Assembly: GCA_963739095.1 (NCBI GenBank)
Contig: CAVTZF010000001.1
Location: 186,001 to 250,000, forward strand
Direction: 5' to 3'
DNA: 64,000 nt
From: JACVRW01 sp963739095
GTDB taxonomy: Bacteria; Actinomycetota; Thermoleophilia; Solirubrobacterales; Thermoleophilaceae
How positions within the stretch are numbered: the first letter of the stretch is position 1; every line of letters starts with the position of its first letter. The notes under the pieces are model-generated. The model saw only the letters and a list, made by a program, of their open reading frames with translations, did no database searches and had not been told where the DNA came from. Position numbers and translations under genes: made by a program. Below are positions 1 through 8,040 of this stretch, piece after piece.

Positions 1-1
1 C

Positions 2-766
2 CCGGTGGGGTCGCCGCGCTGGGAGTCGGGGGCGCTCACGCTGGAGGCCGTCGAGCCCGGGCGGCGCTGGCGGCTCAGCTATGGCGGCGGCGGGGCCAGG
101 CTTGTGAGCGACCCGCTTGGCTTCGCCGAGCGGCCGGGAGAGGTCTGGCGGGCGAGCCCGCGGCTCGAGTGTGAGTTCGAGCTCGACTGGCAGGCCGAGT
201 TCCCGGTTCACGTCCTGTCCGCCGAGGGCAACCTCATGCCGGGCGACGAAGAGGTGGCCTACGGGAGGAACCACTACGAGCAGTTCGGGCGCGTCGACGG
301 AATGCTCCGGCTCGGCGACGATGAGCACCGCATCGAGGGCGCGCCGTCCTTTCGCGACCACTCGTGGGGACCGCGCGTATGGGAGAGCGCGCCCGATCAG
401 GACTTCGTGACGGTCTACCTCGACGACGGGCGCAGGGCCGTCGCCGTGGCGAACCGCAGCGACGGGCGCGAGGATGCGCACGGCGTGATCTGGGTCCCGG
501 GTGCCGAAGCTCCCGTGCAGATCGACCGCTACGAGATCCGCACGGCCTACGCGGGCGGGCCCTCGCCAGGGGACGCGATCGGCTGGACCTTCGAGGGCGA
601 GGGGCAGGCGATCGACGTCGAGGGCGACGTGATCGGCTTCATGCCGCTGCGGGTCGGCAAGCGCGGTGTGCGGATCGCGCAGACGATCGTGCGCCTCGGA
701 GGCGAGCTCCCGGGGCACGCCAAGACCGACCTCACGAGGCCGATCGCGGAGTCTGAGCGGGCTTGA
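2..766 (+). CDS. AttH/CrtC-like lipocalin-fold protein, 5' partial
   Basis: The frame is open to the left edge, so the N-terminus is missing; a GTG at base 5 is available but is probably internal. About 253 residues are visible. The key signature is RDHSWGPR near residue 119, which also occurs as RDHSWGIR in the protein at 32391-33566 and as RDRGWGMR/RDRGWGLR in those at 21201 and 39708. I place it with the hydroxyneurosporene-synthase/AttH-like beta-barrel proteins (possibly the DUF7064/7065 group). No enzyme activity can be assigned. It ends just before the first operator copy, so it is the tail of an upstream unit. The family placement is inference from motif and repeated occurrence. Confidence 0.6.
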   Translation, partial: PVGSPRWESGALTLEAVEPGRRWRLSYGGGGARLVSDPLGFAERPGEVWRASPRLECEFELDWQAEFPVHVLSAEGNLMPGDEEVAYGRNHYEQFGRVDGMLRLGDDEHRIEGAPSFRDHSWGPRVWESAPDQDFVTVYLDDGRRAVAVANRSDGREDAHGVIWVPGAEAPVQIDRYEIRTAYAGGPSPGDAIGWTFEGEGQAIDVEGDVIGFMPLRVGKRGVRIAQTIVRLGGELPGHAKTDLTRPIAESERA

Positions 767-772
767 CCATCA

Positions 773-786
773 ACCGATCGCTTGGT
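773..786. promoter_or_regulatory. TetR-type operator copy 1
   Basis: ACCGATCGCTTGGT matches all ten fixed positions of ACCNANCGNTNGGT. It lies 54 bases before the P450 start. The last T begins TAGAAC, a plausible -10, preceded by TGG as in an extended -10. Confidence 0.8.
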
Positions 787-839
787 AGAACGAGCGTGCA
801 CCGGAAGCCCGCGCCCGCAAGTGAAGTGAGGAGGGCACC

Positions 840-2093
840 ATGACGAGTACCGACGGAGCTCTGGTGGATGACCTCCTCGCCCCGGAGGTCAACGCCGACC
901 CGTACCCCTACTTCGCGGAGCTCCGCGAGGCGGATCCGGTGCACTGGTCCGAGCGCCACCAGGCCTGGATCGTCACGCGCTACGACGACGTGACAGCGGT
1001 GCTCATGGACTGGCAGCACTTTTCGTCGGAGCGGGTCGGGCCGCTGCTACGCGCAATGGACGAGAGCAGCGCTCCCGAGCAGATCGCCGTGATGCAGATG
1101 CTGAACGGCTGGATGGTGGTGACCGACCCACCCGTGCACAAGCGCCTGCGGCGGCTCGCGGCCAAGGCCTTCAATCCGCGGCGCGTGGCCGCCAAGGAGC
1201 CCCGTATCCAGGAGTTGGTGGACGAGCTGCTCGACTCGTTCATCGAGTCCGGCAGCGATCATTTCGTCAAGGACTTCGCCTTCCCGCTGCCTGCGACGGT
1301 CATCGCCGAGCTGATCGGCGCGCCGCCCGAGGACACCCCGCGCTTCAAGGATTGGTCGGACGACCTCGCCCAGGTCGCCTTCGGAGCCGGCGGCGACGAG
1401 CGCAACGACCGCTACGTCCGCGCCATGCACGGCATCGACGAGCTGTTCGCCTACTTCGAGCAGCGCATGGAGTACGCGTCCGAGAACCCCGGCGAGGACA
1501 TGATCAGCGACCTGCTTGCGGGCGACGGCAAGGGTGACCGGCTCAGCGACGAGGAGATCAAGGCGATGTGCGCCCTGATGCTGTTCGCGGGCCACGAGAC
1601 CACGACCACGACGATCACCTCGGCCATCCTGATGCTGTTGCGCAATCCGGATCAGCTCGAGCGCCTGCGCTCGGACCCGGGCGAATTCGCCGGCGGCGCC
1701 GTGGAGGAGGCGCTGCGCTACGACGGCGCCATCAAGGTGCTGATCCGATTCGTGACCGAGGACATCGAGCTGCGCGGGCGGCAGATCAAGGCGGGCCAGC
1801 GTGTCTTCATCCTGCCCGCCGCCGCCAACCGCGACCCGGAGCGCTTCGAGGACCCCGAGCAGGTGGACATCGGCCGCAACCCCAACCCGCACGTCGCGTT
1901 CGGCAAGGGCATCCACGCGTGCATCGGGGCGCAGCTGTCGCGCGTCGAGATGCGGGTGGCACTCGCCACGATCATGAGGCGCATGCCGGGACTGCGCTTC
2001 GCGGAGGCCGAGCCCACGCTGCACTACGCACCGAGCCTCGCCTCGCGCGCGCTGCAGGAGCTGCGGATCGCCTACGACGCCCCGGAGCGCTGA
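840..2093 (+). CDS. Cytochrome P450
   Basis: A soluble bacterial P450 of 417 residues, the usual length. The I-helix oxygen-activation motif AGHETT lies near residue 250. The heme loop reads FGKGIHACIGAQ with the thiolate ligand at Cys361; an ExxR-type segment lies between them. A strong ribosome site (gaggagg) precedes the ATG. It needs a ferredoxin and reductase; none is seen in the window. It heads an operon with a flavoprotein one base downstream and an acyl-CoA ligase, so it probably oxidises a substrate or intermediate before CoA activation. Substrate unknown. Confidence 0.95.
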   Translation: MTSTDGALVDDLLAPEVNADPYPYFAELREADPVHWSERHQAWIVTRYDDVTAVLMDWQHFSSERVGPLLRAMDESSAPEQIAVMQMLNGWMVVTDPPVHKRLRRLAAKAFNPRRVAAKEPRIQELVDELLDSFIESGSDHFVKDFAFPLPATVIAELIGAPPEDTPRFKDWSDDLAQVAFGAGGDERNDRYVRAMHGIDELFAYFEQRMEYASENPGEDMISDLLAGDGKGDRLSDEEIKAMCALMLFAGHETTTTTITSAILMLLRNPDQLERLRSDPGEFAGGAVEEALRYDGAIKVLIRFVTEDIELRGRQIKAGQRVFILPAAANRDPERFEDPEQVDIGRNPNPHVAFGKGIHACIGAQLSRVEMRVALATIMRRMPGLRFAEAEPTLHYAPSLASRALQELRIAYDAPER

Positions 2094-2094
2094 G

Positions 2095-3480
2095 ATGGCC
2101 AAGGTCGACGTCATCGTGATCGGCGCCGGCGGCGCGGGCCTGACGGCCGCGGCGCTGCTCGCGAAGGAGGGCAAGAGCGTCGCCGTCGTCGAGGCGGGCA
2201 AGCATCTCGGTGGGCGCGGGATGGCGGTCCCGGACGAGGGCTTCAAGCTCAACCTCGGCGGCCACCTGCTCGAGGACTCCGGCAGCGGCATCACGAAGGT
2301 GTTCGAGTACGTGGGCAAGGAGCTCGTGCACGGCAACGTCTCGAGCGACATGCCGGTCTGGGACCACGAGAAGAGCCGCTGGGGCTCCATCCGCGACCGC
2401 TACTCGGGCGACAAGTCCGAGCTCAAGAAGGTGATCGGCGCGCTGGCCGACACGCCCTACGAGGAGCTCGACAAATGGGACGACCGGCCGCTGCGCGAGT
2501 GGATGCTCCAGCACACGAGCGACCAGGGCGTGATCGACCTGTGGGAGTTCATCTCGGTGCTCGAGTGCATGACCGACGATTGGTACGACCACTCGGCCTC
2601 GGACAACCTCTACTGCCGCAAGATGCACTACGCCGAGAAGCGCATGGCCGGCTACTCGTTCTGGCCGGGGCAGGGCTGGGACGGGATGTTCGACGATCTG
2701 CGCGACGCCGTCGTCGAGAACGGCGGAGAGGTCCTGATGAGCACGCCGGTCGAGACCGTGATCATCGAGAACAGCACCGTCAAGGGGGTCCTCCTCGGGC
2801 GCGACAAGATCCTTCCCAACGAGTTCCTCGAGGGCGAGGTGCTCGAGGCCGACTGCGTGATCTCCACGCTGCCGGTCTGGAACGTGCTGCGCGTGGTGCC
2901 CGAGTCCGAGCTGCCCGACTGGTACACGGCGCAGATCAGGTTCCTCGCCCAGGACCACCTGCGGATCACGTGGCTCGGCCTGTACCTGGCGACCAAGGAG
3001 CCGGTCCACGTGATCGACCCGCTCGAGCTCGGGACCTGGCTGCACGCTCCCGAGAGCCGCGTCTCCGGCTTCTTCTTCAACCAATCGGCGATGGACCCGC
3101 GAACCGCGCCGGAGGGCGTCAACCTCTACGTGTGCGGCGGCATCGTTCCCGGATCGAAGGGGCGCGATGTCGGCTACCTGCGGCGGATGTTCGAGCTCTT
3201 CGAGGAAGACCTGAAGGTCATGTTCCCGGGCCTGCGCGAGGCATACTGGCGCCGCCGTCATCTCGTGCACGACCCGTCCTTCGGCGTGATCCAGAAGCCG
3301 GGCCTCGTGGGCATGTTCCGGCCGCACTGGCGGGCGCCGAACGTGGAGGGCCTCTACTTCGCCTCCGAGACCTTCCGCAGCCGCGGCATCGGGGTCGACC
3401 GCGCCGCGCGCGCGGGCCTCACGGTCGTGGAGGACTACCTGGGGCGGCGCCTCGACGGCGGCTTCGGCTTCCGCTACTGA
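2095..3480 (+). CDS. FAD-dependent oxidoreductase, phytoene desaturase-like
   Basis: The N-terminus has a Rossmann dinucleotide motif (VIGAGGAGLTAAALLAKEG, residues about 7-25) followed by the LGGRG motif of the amine-oxidase/phytoene-desaturase superfamily. The C-terminus (FRSRGIGVDRAARAG) is the usual second FAD-contact region. At 461 residues it is a full-length member. It starts one base after the P450 stop, so the two are coupled. The likely role is dehydrogenation or desaturation of a hydrophobic substrate working with the P450. The specific reaction is not readable from sequence. Confidence 0.85.
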   Translation: MAKVDVIVIGAGGAGLTAAALLAKEGKSVAVVEAGKHLGGRGMAVPDEGFKLNLGGHLLEDSGSGITKVFEYVGKELVHGNVSSDMPVWDHEKSRWGSIRDRYSGDKSELKKVIGALADTPYEELDKWDDRPLREWMLQHTSDQGVIDLWEFISVLECMTDDWYDHSASDNLYCRKMHYAEKRMAGYSFWPGQGWDGMFDDLRDAVVENGGEVLMSTPVETVIIENSTVKGVLLGRDKILPNEFLEGEVLEADCVISTLPVWNVLRVVPESELPDWYTAQIRFLAQDHLRITWLGLYLATKEPVHVIDPLELGTWLHAPESRVSGFFFNQSAMDPRTAPEGVNLYVCGGIVPGSKGRDVGYLRRMFELFEEDLKVMFPGLREAYWRRRHLVHDPSFGVIQKPGLVGMFRPHWRAPNVEGLYFASETFRSRGIGVDRAARAGLTVVEDYLGRRLDGGFGFRY

Positions 3481-3484
3481 GCCC

Positions 3485-5032
3485 GTGACCCCTGCCTTCT
3501 TTCCAGACGGGCATGCAGAGGAGCACCCGGATCGCCCGGCGTACGTGCTCGCCCGCAGCGGGGAGGTGGTCACCTACCGCGAGCTGACGGAGCGCTCGCG
3601 CCGCGCCGCGCAGCTGATGCGCCAGGTCGGCGCGGAGAGGGGCTCGGCGATCGCCTTCATGCTCGAGAACCACCCGCGCTTCCTCGAGCTCGCCTGGGGC
3701 GCGCAGCGTGCGGGACTGCGCTACACGGCGATCTCACCGCGGCTGACAGCCGACGAGGTGGCCTACATGCTCGAGGACGCGGGGGCGCGCGTCGTGTTCG
3801 CGAGCGCGCAGACCGCCGATGTGGCGCGCGAGGCGGCGGCGCGTGCCGGCGGCGTCGGCACCTTGGTCTCGGTCGACGGGCCGCTCGACGGCTTGGAGAG
3901 CTACGACGAGCTGGTGGCCGGGCAGCCGGCAGAGCCGCTCGCGGACGAGGCCGAGGGGCTCGAGTTCCTGTACTCGTCGGGGACCACAGGACGCCCCAAG
4001 GCGATCAAGGCGGAGCTCGCGCTCGACCCGATCGGCACGCCGCCTGGGATCGTCCCGCTGTTCGAGCGCCTCTACGGCTTCGGTGCCGACACCGTCTACC
4101 TCTCGCCGGCGCCGCTGTACCACTCGGCGCCGCTGCGCTTCAACATGGCCGTGCACCGGCTCGGCGGCACGACGGTCGTGATGGACCGCTTCGATCCCAA
4201 CTGGGCGCTCGAGCTCATCGAGCGGCACGGCGTTACCCACGTGCAGATGGTGCCGACGATGTTCATCCGGCTGCTGCGGCTGAGCGACGAGGAGCGGGCG
4301 GCGCACGACATCTCGTCGCTGCGCAAGGTGATCCACGCCGCGGCGCCCTGCCCGCCCGACGTCAAGCGAGAGATGATCGAGTGGCTCGGCCCGATCGTCG
4401 AGGAGTACTACTCGGCCACCGAGGTCTACCTGCTCACGGCGATCGACGCGGAGGACTGGCTCGCGCATCCTGGCTCGGTCGGCAAGGCGCTCGTCGGCAC
4501 GCCGCACGTCGTCGACGACGACGGCCAGGAGCTGCCGGTCGGCGAGGTCGGCACGGTGTGGTCCGAGGGCGGCCCGAGCTTCGAGTACCACAACGCCCCC
4601 GAGAAGACGGCCGACTCGCGCGACGAGCGGGGCTGGACGACGGTGGGCGACATCGGCTACCTCGACGCGGACGGCTATCTCTACCTGACCGACCGCAAGG
4701 CCGACATGATCATCTCCGGTGGGGTCAACGTCTACCCGCAGGAGGCCGAGAACGTGCTGGCGACGCACCCGGCCGTGGCGGACGCGGCCGTCTTCGGCAT
4801 CCCGCACGACGAGCTCGGCGAGGAGGTCAAGGGCGTCGTCCAGCCGCTGCCCGGCCAGCCTGCCGGCGACGAGCTCGAGGAGGAGCTGATCGCCTACTGC
4901 CACGAGCGGCTCGCGAAGTACAAGTGCCCGCGGACGATCGACTTCACCGACGAGCTGCCGCGCCACCCGACCGGGAAGCTGTACAAGCGGCTGCTGCGCG
5001 ACCGCTACGCCGAGGCGGCGCGCGGGGCCTGA
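3485..5032 (+). CDS. AMP-dependent acyl-CoA ligase (FadD-like)
   Basis: An ANL-superfamily enzyme that activates a carboxylic acid to its acyl-CoA with ATP. It shows the P-loop YSSGTTGRPKAI near residue 160, YYSATE near 305, the TVGDIGYLDADGYLYLTDR hinge region near 390, and the catalytic lysine segment PTGKLYKR near the C-terminus. It starts with GTG four bases after the flavoprotein and is the last gene of the P450 operon. It is distinct from the closely related trio at 8041, 23257 and 42705, which have the LKDMLKVGGENV sequence. Substrate unknown. Confidence 0.93.
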   Translation: MTPAFFPDGHAEEHPDRPAYVLARSGEVVTYRELTERSRRAAQLMRQVGAERGSAIAFMLENHPRFLELAWGAQRAGLRYTAISPRLTADEVAYMLEDAGARVVFASAQTADVAREAAARAGGVGTLVSVDGPLDGLESYDELVAGQPAEPLADEAEGLEFLYSSGTTGRPKAIKAELALDPIGTPPGIVPLFERLYGFGADTVYLSPAPLYHSAPLRFNMAVHRLGGTTVVMDRFDPNWALELIERHGVTHVQMVPTMFIRLLRLSDEERAAHDISSLRKVIHAAAPCPPDVKREMIEWLGPIVEEYYSATEVYLLTAIDAEDWLAHPGSVGKALVGTPHVVDDDGQELPVGEVGTVWSEGGPSFEYHNAPEKTADSRDERGWTTVGDIGYLDADGYLYLTDRKADMIISGGVNVYPQEAENVLATHPAVADAAVFGIPHDELGEEVKGVVQPLPGQPAGDELEEELIAYCHERLAKYKCPRTIDFTDELPRHPTGKLYKRLLRDRYAEAARGA

Positions 5033-5033
5033 G

Positions 5034-6839
5034 TCACTCGTCCAGGCGGCGGCGCACGTAGCTGCCGGGCGCGGGCTCGAGCTCCGGATGGCTCGCGTCG
5101 CCGGCCCCCCGCGGCGCGCCGCGCGTGCCGCTCGAGCGCCGGCCGAGCCACTTGAGGTAGTGGTCCCACCAGCTGCCCGCGCTCTCGCTGGAGCGCTCCA
5201 GCCAGCGACCGGGGTCGCGCGGGGTGCCTCTGCCCGTGCGGAAGCCGGCCTGGCGGCCGCCCGGCGGGCGCAGGATCGCCTGCAGGTGCCCGCCGTTCAC
5301 GAGCACGAAGCGGCACTCCGAGCCGAGCATGGCCGCCGTGCGGTAGCAGCTGCGCCAGGGCGTGAGGTTGTCGGTACGGCCGGCGAGCAGGTAGGCCGGG
5401 ACCCTGACCTGGTCCAGGTCGACCGGCGCACCGAGCGTCTCGAGCGCGCCCGGGTTCGTCAGCTTGTTGTCGAGCGTCAGCTCGAGCAGATCGCGCACGA
5501 GCGCCGCGGGCAGGTTGGTCGTGTCCTCGGACCAGTGGAAGAGGTCCATCTTCGGGATGTCCGCGGCCAGCAGGTAGCGCTGCACCCAGGCCCACCAGAT
5601 GCTGTCGATCGGGCGCAGCCAGGCGAGCGACTCGGCCATCTCGCGTCCGTCGACGAGCCCCGCCTTCTCGACGCGGCCGATCGCCGCCTCTGCGGTCTCG
5701 CGGTTCAGCAGCCCGGTCGGGCTGGTGGGATCGCCGTGATCGAGGATCGCGACCGTGAGCATCATGCTGGCCACCTGCTCCTGCTCGCCGCGCTCCGCGA
5801 GGTGGGCGAGCGCGATCGTGAGCAGCTGACCGCCGGCGCACACGCCGACCGTGTGGATGCGCTCCGCCCGGCTGATGGCCCGCGTCGTCTCGATGCCCTC
5901 GACTATTGCGGCGATGTAGGTGTCGAGATCGAAGCCGTGGTGCTCGCGGCCGGGGTTGATCCAGGACAGGTGGAACACCTCGTAGCCCCCGTCGAGCAGG
6001 TACTCGACCAGGCTTCGCCCCGGCGACAGGTCGGTCAGGTAGTACTTGTTGACGAGCGAGGGGACGACGAGGATCGGCTCCGAGCGAACGCGCGGCGTCC
6101 GCGCCCGGTACTGGATCAGCTCCATCGCCGGCGTCCGGTGCACGACCGTCCCCGGCGTCGCGGCCAGGTCCTTGCCGAGCTTGAAGTCGGACGGCTCGGA
6201 GCGGGCGGGCAGCCGCGGCGGTGCGCTCATGTCGTCCACGAGCCGGCGCGTGCCGGTCACGAGGCTCGCCCCGCCGGTGTCGATGGCCGCCTTCATGGCG
6301 GCCGGGTTGGAGAGCGGGAAGTTCGCCGGGGCGAGGGCCGCCACCAGGTTGCTTGAAAGAAGCCGCAGGCGGTAGTCGCTGCGCGGGTCGAGCGCCGCGC
6401 CCTCGAGCAGGTCCTCGACCGCGTCGCCCACCGCCGCGTGCGCCTGCGCGAGCGCGCGGAAGAAGGGGTTCCCGCTCCATGCGCGGTCGCCATAGCGGCG
6501 GTCGCGCTTCCAGGGCTCGAGCGTCGACTTGCCGCGCAGGATGCGTGTTCCCTCCGCCAGCAACCCGCCAAGCGGGCCGGCCGCGGTCTGCGGCCTGCGC
6601 GCGAGCGAGCGCGCGAGCCCGAGGCTCTCCCGCATCGCGAATGGGCGCCGGGCCCAGCCGAACGCGGTCGACAGCAGGGCCGCGTCGAACGCCACGCCCG
6701 GCTGGTCGGCGATCCAGGGCTCCTCCTCGAGTGCCTCCGGCGCGGGCGGCGGCTCGGGGCGCATCGGTGTCTGACCCCAGGCGACGCGGTTCCAGATCGT
6801 GGGTCTCCCCAGGGGCGGCTTGGACGGGTCGGTGGCCAC
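5034..6839 (-). CDS. phaC: Poly(3-hydroxyalkanoate) synthase
   Basis: Polymerises 3-hydroxyacyl-CoA into PHA granules. The catalytic triad is visible: Cys334 in the GVCAGG box, Asp490 in GRTDNLTPW and His518 in NGGHLQ, close to the C319/D480/H508 spacing known for class I enzymes. At 601 residues it has class I/II length and a PhaC-type N-terminal domain (ANFPLSNPAA). GTG start. It faces the ligase gene tail to tail with one base between stops and diverges from tetR across a perfect operator. No phasin, phaA/phaB pair or depolymerase is nearby, so monomers would come from the (R)-hydroxyacyl-CoA enzymes of this cluster. Confidence 0.92.
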   Translation of the reverse strand: MATDPSKPPLGRPTIWNRVAWGQTPMRPEPPPAPEALEEEPWIADQPGVAFDAALLSTAFGWARRPFAMRESLGLARSLARRPQTAAGPLGGLLAEGTRILRGKSTLEPWKRDRRYGDRAWSGNPFFRALAQAHAAVGDAVEDLLEGAALDPRSDYRLRLLSSNLVAALAPANFPLSNPAAMKAAIDTGGASLVTGTRRLVDDMSAPPRLPARSEPSDFKLGKDLAATPGTVVHRTPAMELIQYRARTPRVRSEPILVVPSLVNKYYLTDLSPGRSLVEYLLDGGYEVFHLSWINPGREHHGFDLDTYIAAIVEGIETTRAISRAERIHTVGVCAGGQLLTIALAHLAERGEQEQVASMMLTVAILDHGDPTSPTGLLNRETAEAAIGRVEKAGLVDGREMAESLAWLRPIDSIWWAWVQRYLLAADIPKMDLFHWSEDTTNLPAALVRDLLELTLDNKLTNPGALETLGAPVDLDQVRVPAYLLAGRTDNLTPWRSCYRTAAMLGSECRFVLVNGGHLQAILRPPGGRQAGFRTGRGTPRDPGRWLERSSESAGSWWDHYLKWLGRRSSGTRGAPRGAGDASHPELEPAPGSYVRRRLDE

Positions 6840-6876
6840 TCGTCCCTAGCCTTCCCGGGCTGCGCTCACTCCAGAA

Positions 6877-6890
6877 ACCAAGCGATTGGT
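6877..6890. promoter_or_regulatory. TetR-type operator copy 2, between phaC and tetR
   Basis: ACCAAGCGATTGGT matches all ten fixed positions. It lies in the divergent region between phaC and tetR. Toward tetR it runs into TAGGCT, a TANNNT-type -10. The location makes it the natural autoregulatory site. Confidence 0.82.
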
Positions 6891-6962
6891 AGGCTATCGT
6901 CGTTTGGCTGCGGTGACGGATGCCGGGGGTGGATCGCGTAATGAGGGCCGGGGAGAAAAATC

Positions 6963-7709
6963 ATGATGGTGGTCGCCTCCGGGGCCGTTTCGGTGGGCAT
7001 ACCTGCGCGTTCGAGCCGCTTCGTATGTCAAGGTCTGCCGGTGACTCGAATGGATTCCGCAGTGGCTAGCAGGGCTCCGCGCGTACGCAACAAGCGCGGC
7101 GCAAGCGAGGACGGCAGCACCCGTACCCCCAAGCGGCGCGACCGCGAGGTCATCGACGCTGCGGCCAAGGTCTTCTACAGGCGCGGGTACGCCGACGCCT
7201 CTGTGCAGGACATCGCCGACGAGCTGGGCATCCTCAAGGGCAGCCTCTATCACTACATAGACACGAAGGAAGACCTGCTCTTCCGGCTGCTCTCGGAGAC
7301 CCACGATGACGTCCACGCCATCCTCGACGAGGTCGCCGCGCTCGAGGATGTCGACCCGCTCGAGCGGCTGCGCCTGTACGTGCGCCGCCAGGTCGAGTTC
7401 AACGTCGACAACCTCACCAAGATCTCGGTCTACTACCACGACGTCGAGCGGCTCAGCGACGACCGCCGGGCCGAGATCCACGCGCGCCGGCGCGAGCACG
7501 AGCGCTGGGTCGTGGACCTGATCGCGCAGGCTCAGCGCGAGGGGCTCGCCGACCCGGACCTCGATCCGACGTTCCTGAGCCGGTGCATCTTCGCCACGAT
7601 CATCTGGCCCTACCAGTGGTTCAGGCCCGGCCGCGACAAGCTGTCCGAGGTCGCCGAGACGTGTGCGAACTTCGCGCTCAGCGGCGTGATCGGCAACGTC
7701 AAGCGCTGA
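6963..7709 (+). CDS. TetR/AcrR-family transcriptional regulator, candidate master repressor
   Basis: The helix-turn-helix spans about residues 64-108 (AAAKVFYRRGYADASVQDIA then GILKGSLYHYIDTKEDLL), followed by an all-helical ligand/dimer domain. The start chosen has a very good ribosome site, GGGGAG seven bases before the ATG, but leaves about 60 residues before the HTH; an ATG at 7050 would give a more usual 219 residues. It is the only transcription factor in the window and has a perfect operator copy upstream. I infer that it represses the whole regulon and is released by a pathway intermediate, perhaps an acyl-CoA as for KstR- or FadR-like members. The family call is firm; the target is inferred. 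Confidence 0.9.
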   Translation: MMVVASGAVSVGIPARSSRFVCQGLPVTRMDSAVASRAPRVRNKRGASEDGSTRTPKRRDREVIDAAAKVFYRRGYADASVQDIADELGILKGSLYHYIDTKEDLLFRLLSETHDDVHAILDEVAALEDVDPLERLRLYVRRQVEFNVDNLTKISVYYHDVERLSDDRRAEIHARRREHERWVVDLIAQAQREGLADPDLDPTFLSRCIFATIIWPYQWFRPGRDKLSEVAETCANFALSGVIGNVKR

Positions 7710-7768
7710 GCCGAGCCGGCAGCTCCCCCAAGTTAGGTTGAAGCGGCCGCTCGTCCGGCCTATCATCG

Positions 7769-7782
7769 ACCGATCGTTTGGT
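7769..7782. promoter_or_regulatory. TetR-type operator copy 3
   Basis: ACCGATCGTTTGGT matches all ten fixed positions, 29 bases before the dodecin start. TAAAAC follows at a short distance as a possible -10. Confidence 0.8.
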
Positions 7783-7811
7783 GGTAAAACCGGCCGAAGG
7801 GGAGGGAACAG

Positions 7812-8027
7812 ATGTCTGACGGCGTCTACCGCGTGACCGAGGTGATCGGTACCAGCACCGAATCGTGGGAGGCGGCGGCGCGCAACGCGGTCGAGACCGC
7901 CGCGAAGACCGTGCGCGACCTTCGCATCGCCGAGGTGATCCGCCAGGACCTCACGGTCGAGAACGGCGGCGTGAGCACCTTCCGCGTTCGCCTCGGCATC
8001 TCGTTCAAGTACGACTCCGGCGACTGA
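7812..8027 (+). CDS. Dodecin family flavin-binding protein
   Basis: A 71-residue protein with the dodecin pattern: VYRVTEVIGTSTESWEAAAR, then a helix, then VRDLRIAEVIRQDL and a final beta strand ending in RVRLGISFKY. Dodecins form hollow dodecamers that store flavin or flavin-CoA compounds. A good purine-rich ribosome site (gaaggggaggg) precedes the ATG. It is the first gene of a six-gene catabolic operon that ends in a luciferase-like oxidoreductase, so buffering of flavin for the many flavin/F420 enzymes of the cluster is a reasonable inference. Confidence 0.9.
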   Translation: MSDGVYRVTEVIGTSTESWEAAARNAVETAAKTVRDLRIAEVIRQDLTVENGGVSTFRVRLGISFKYDSGD

Positions 8028-8040
8028 GCCGCGGGCGGCC

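Noticed and set aside
7038..7060. GTG at 7041 or ATG at 7050 as the tetR start
   Set aside because: They give a more typical length but lack a ribosome site, while the ATG at 6963 has GGGGAG at ideal spacing. Kept only as an alternative.
7710..7768. A rho-independent terminator after tetR
   Set aside because: GC-rich sequence without a clear stem followed by a T run. No convincing intrinsic terminator was found here or in other gene gaps I inspected.
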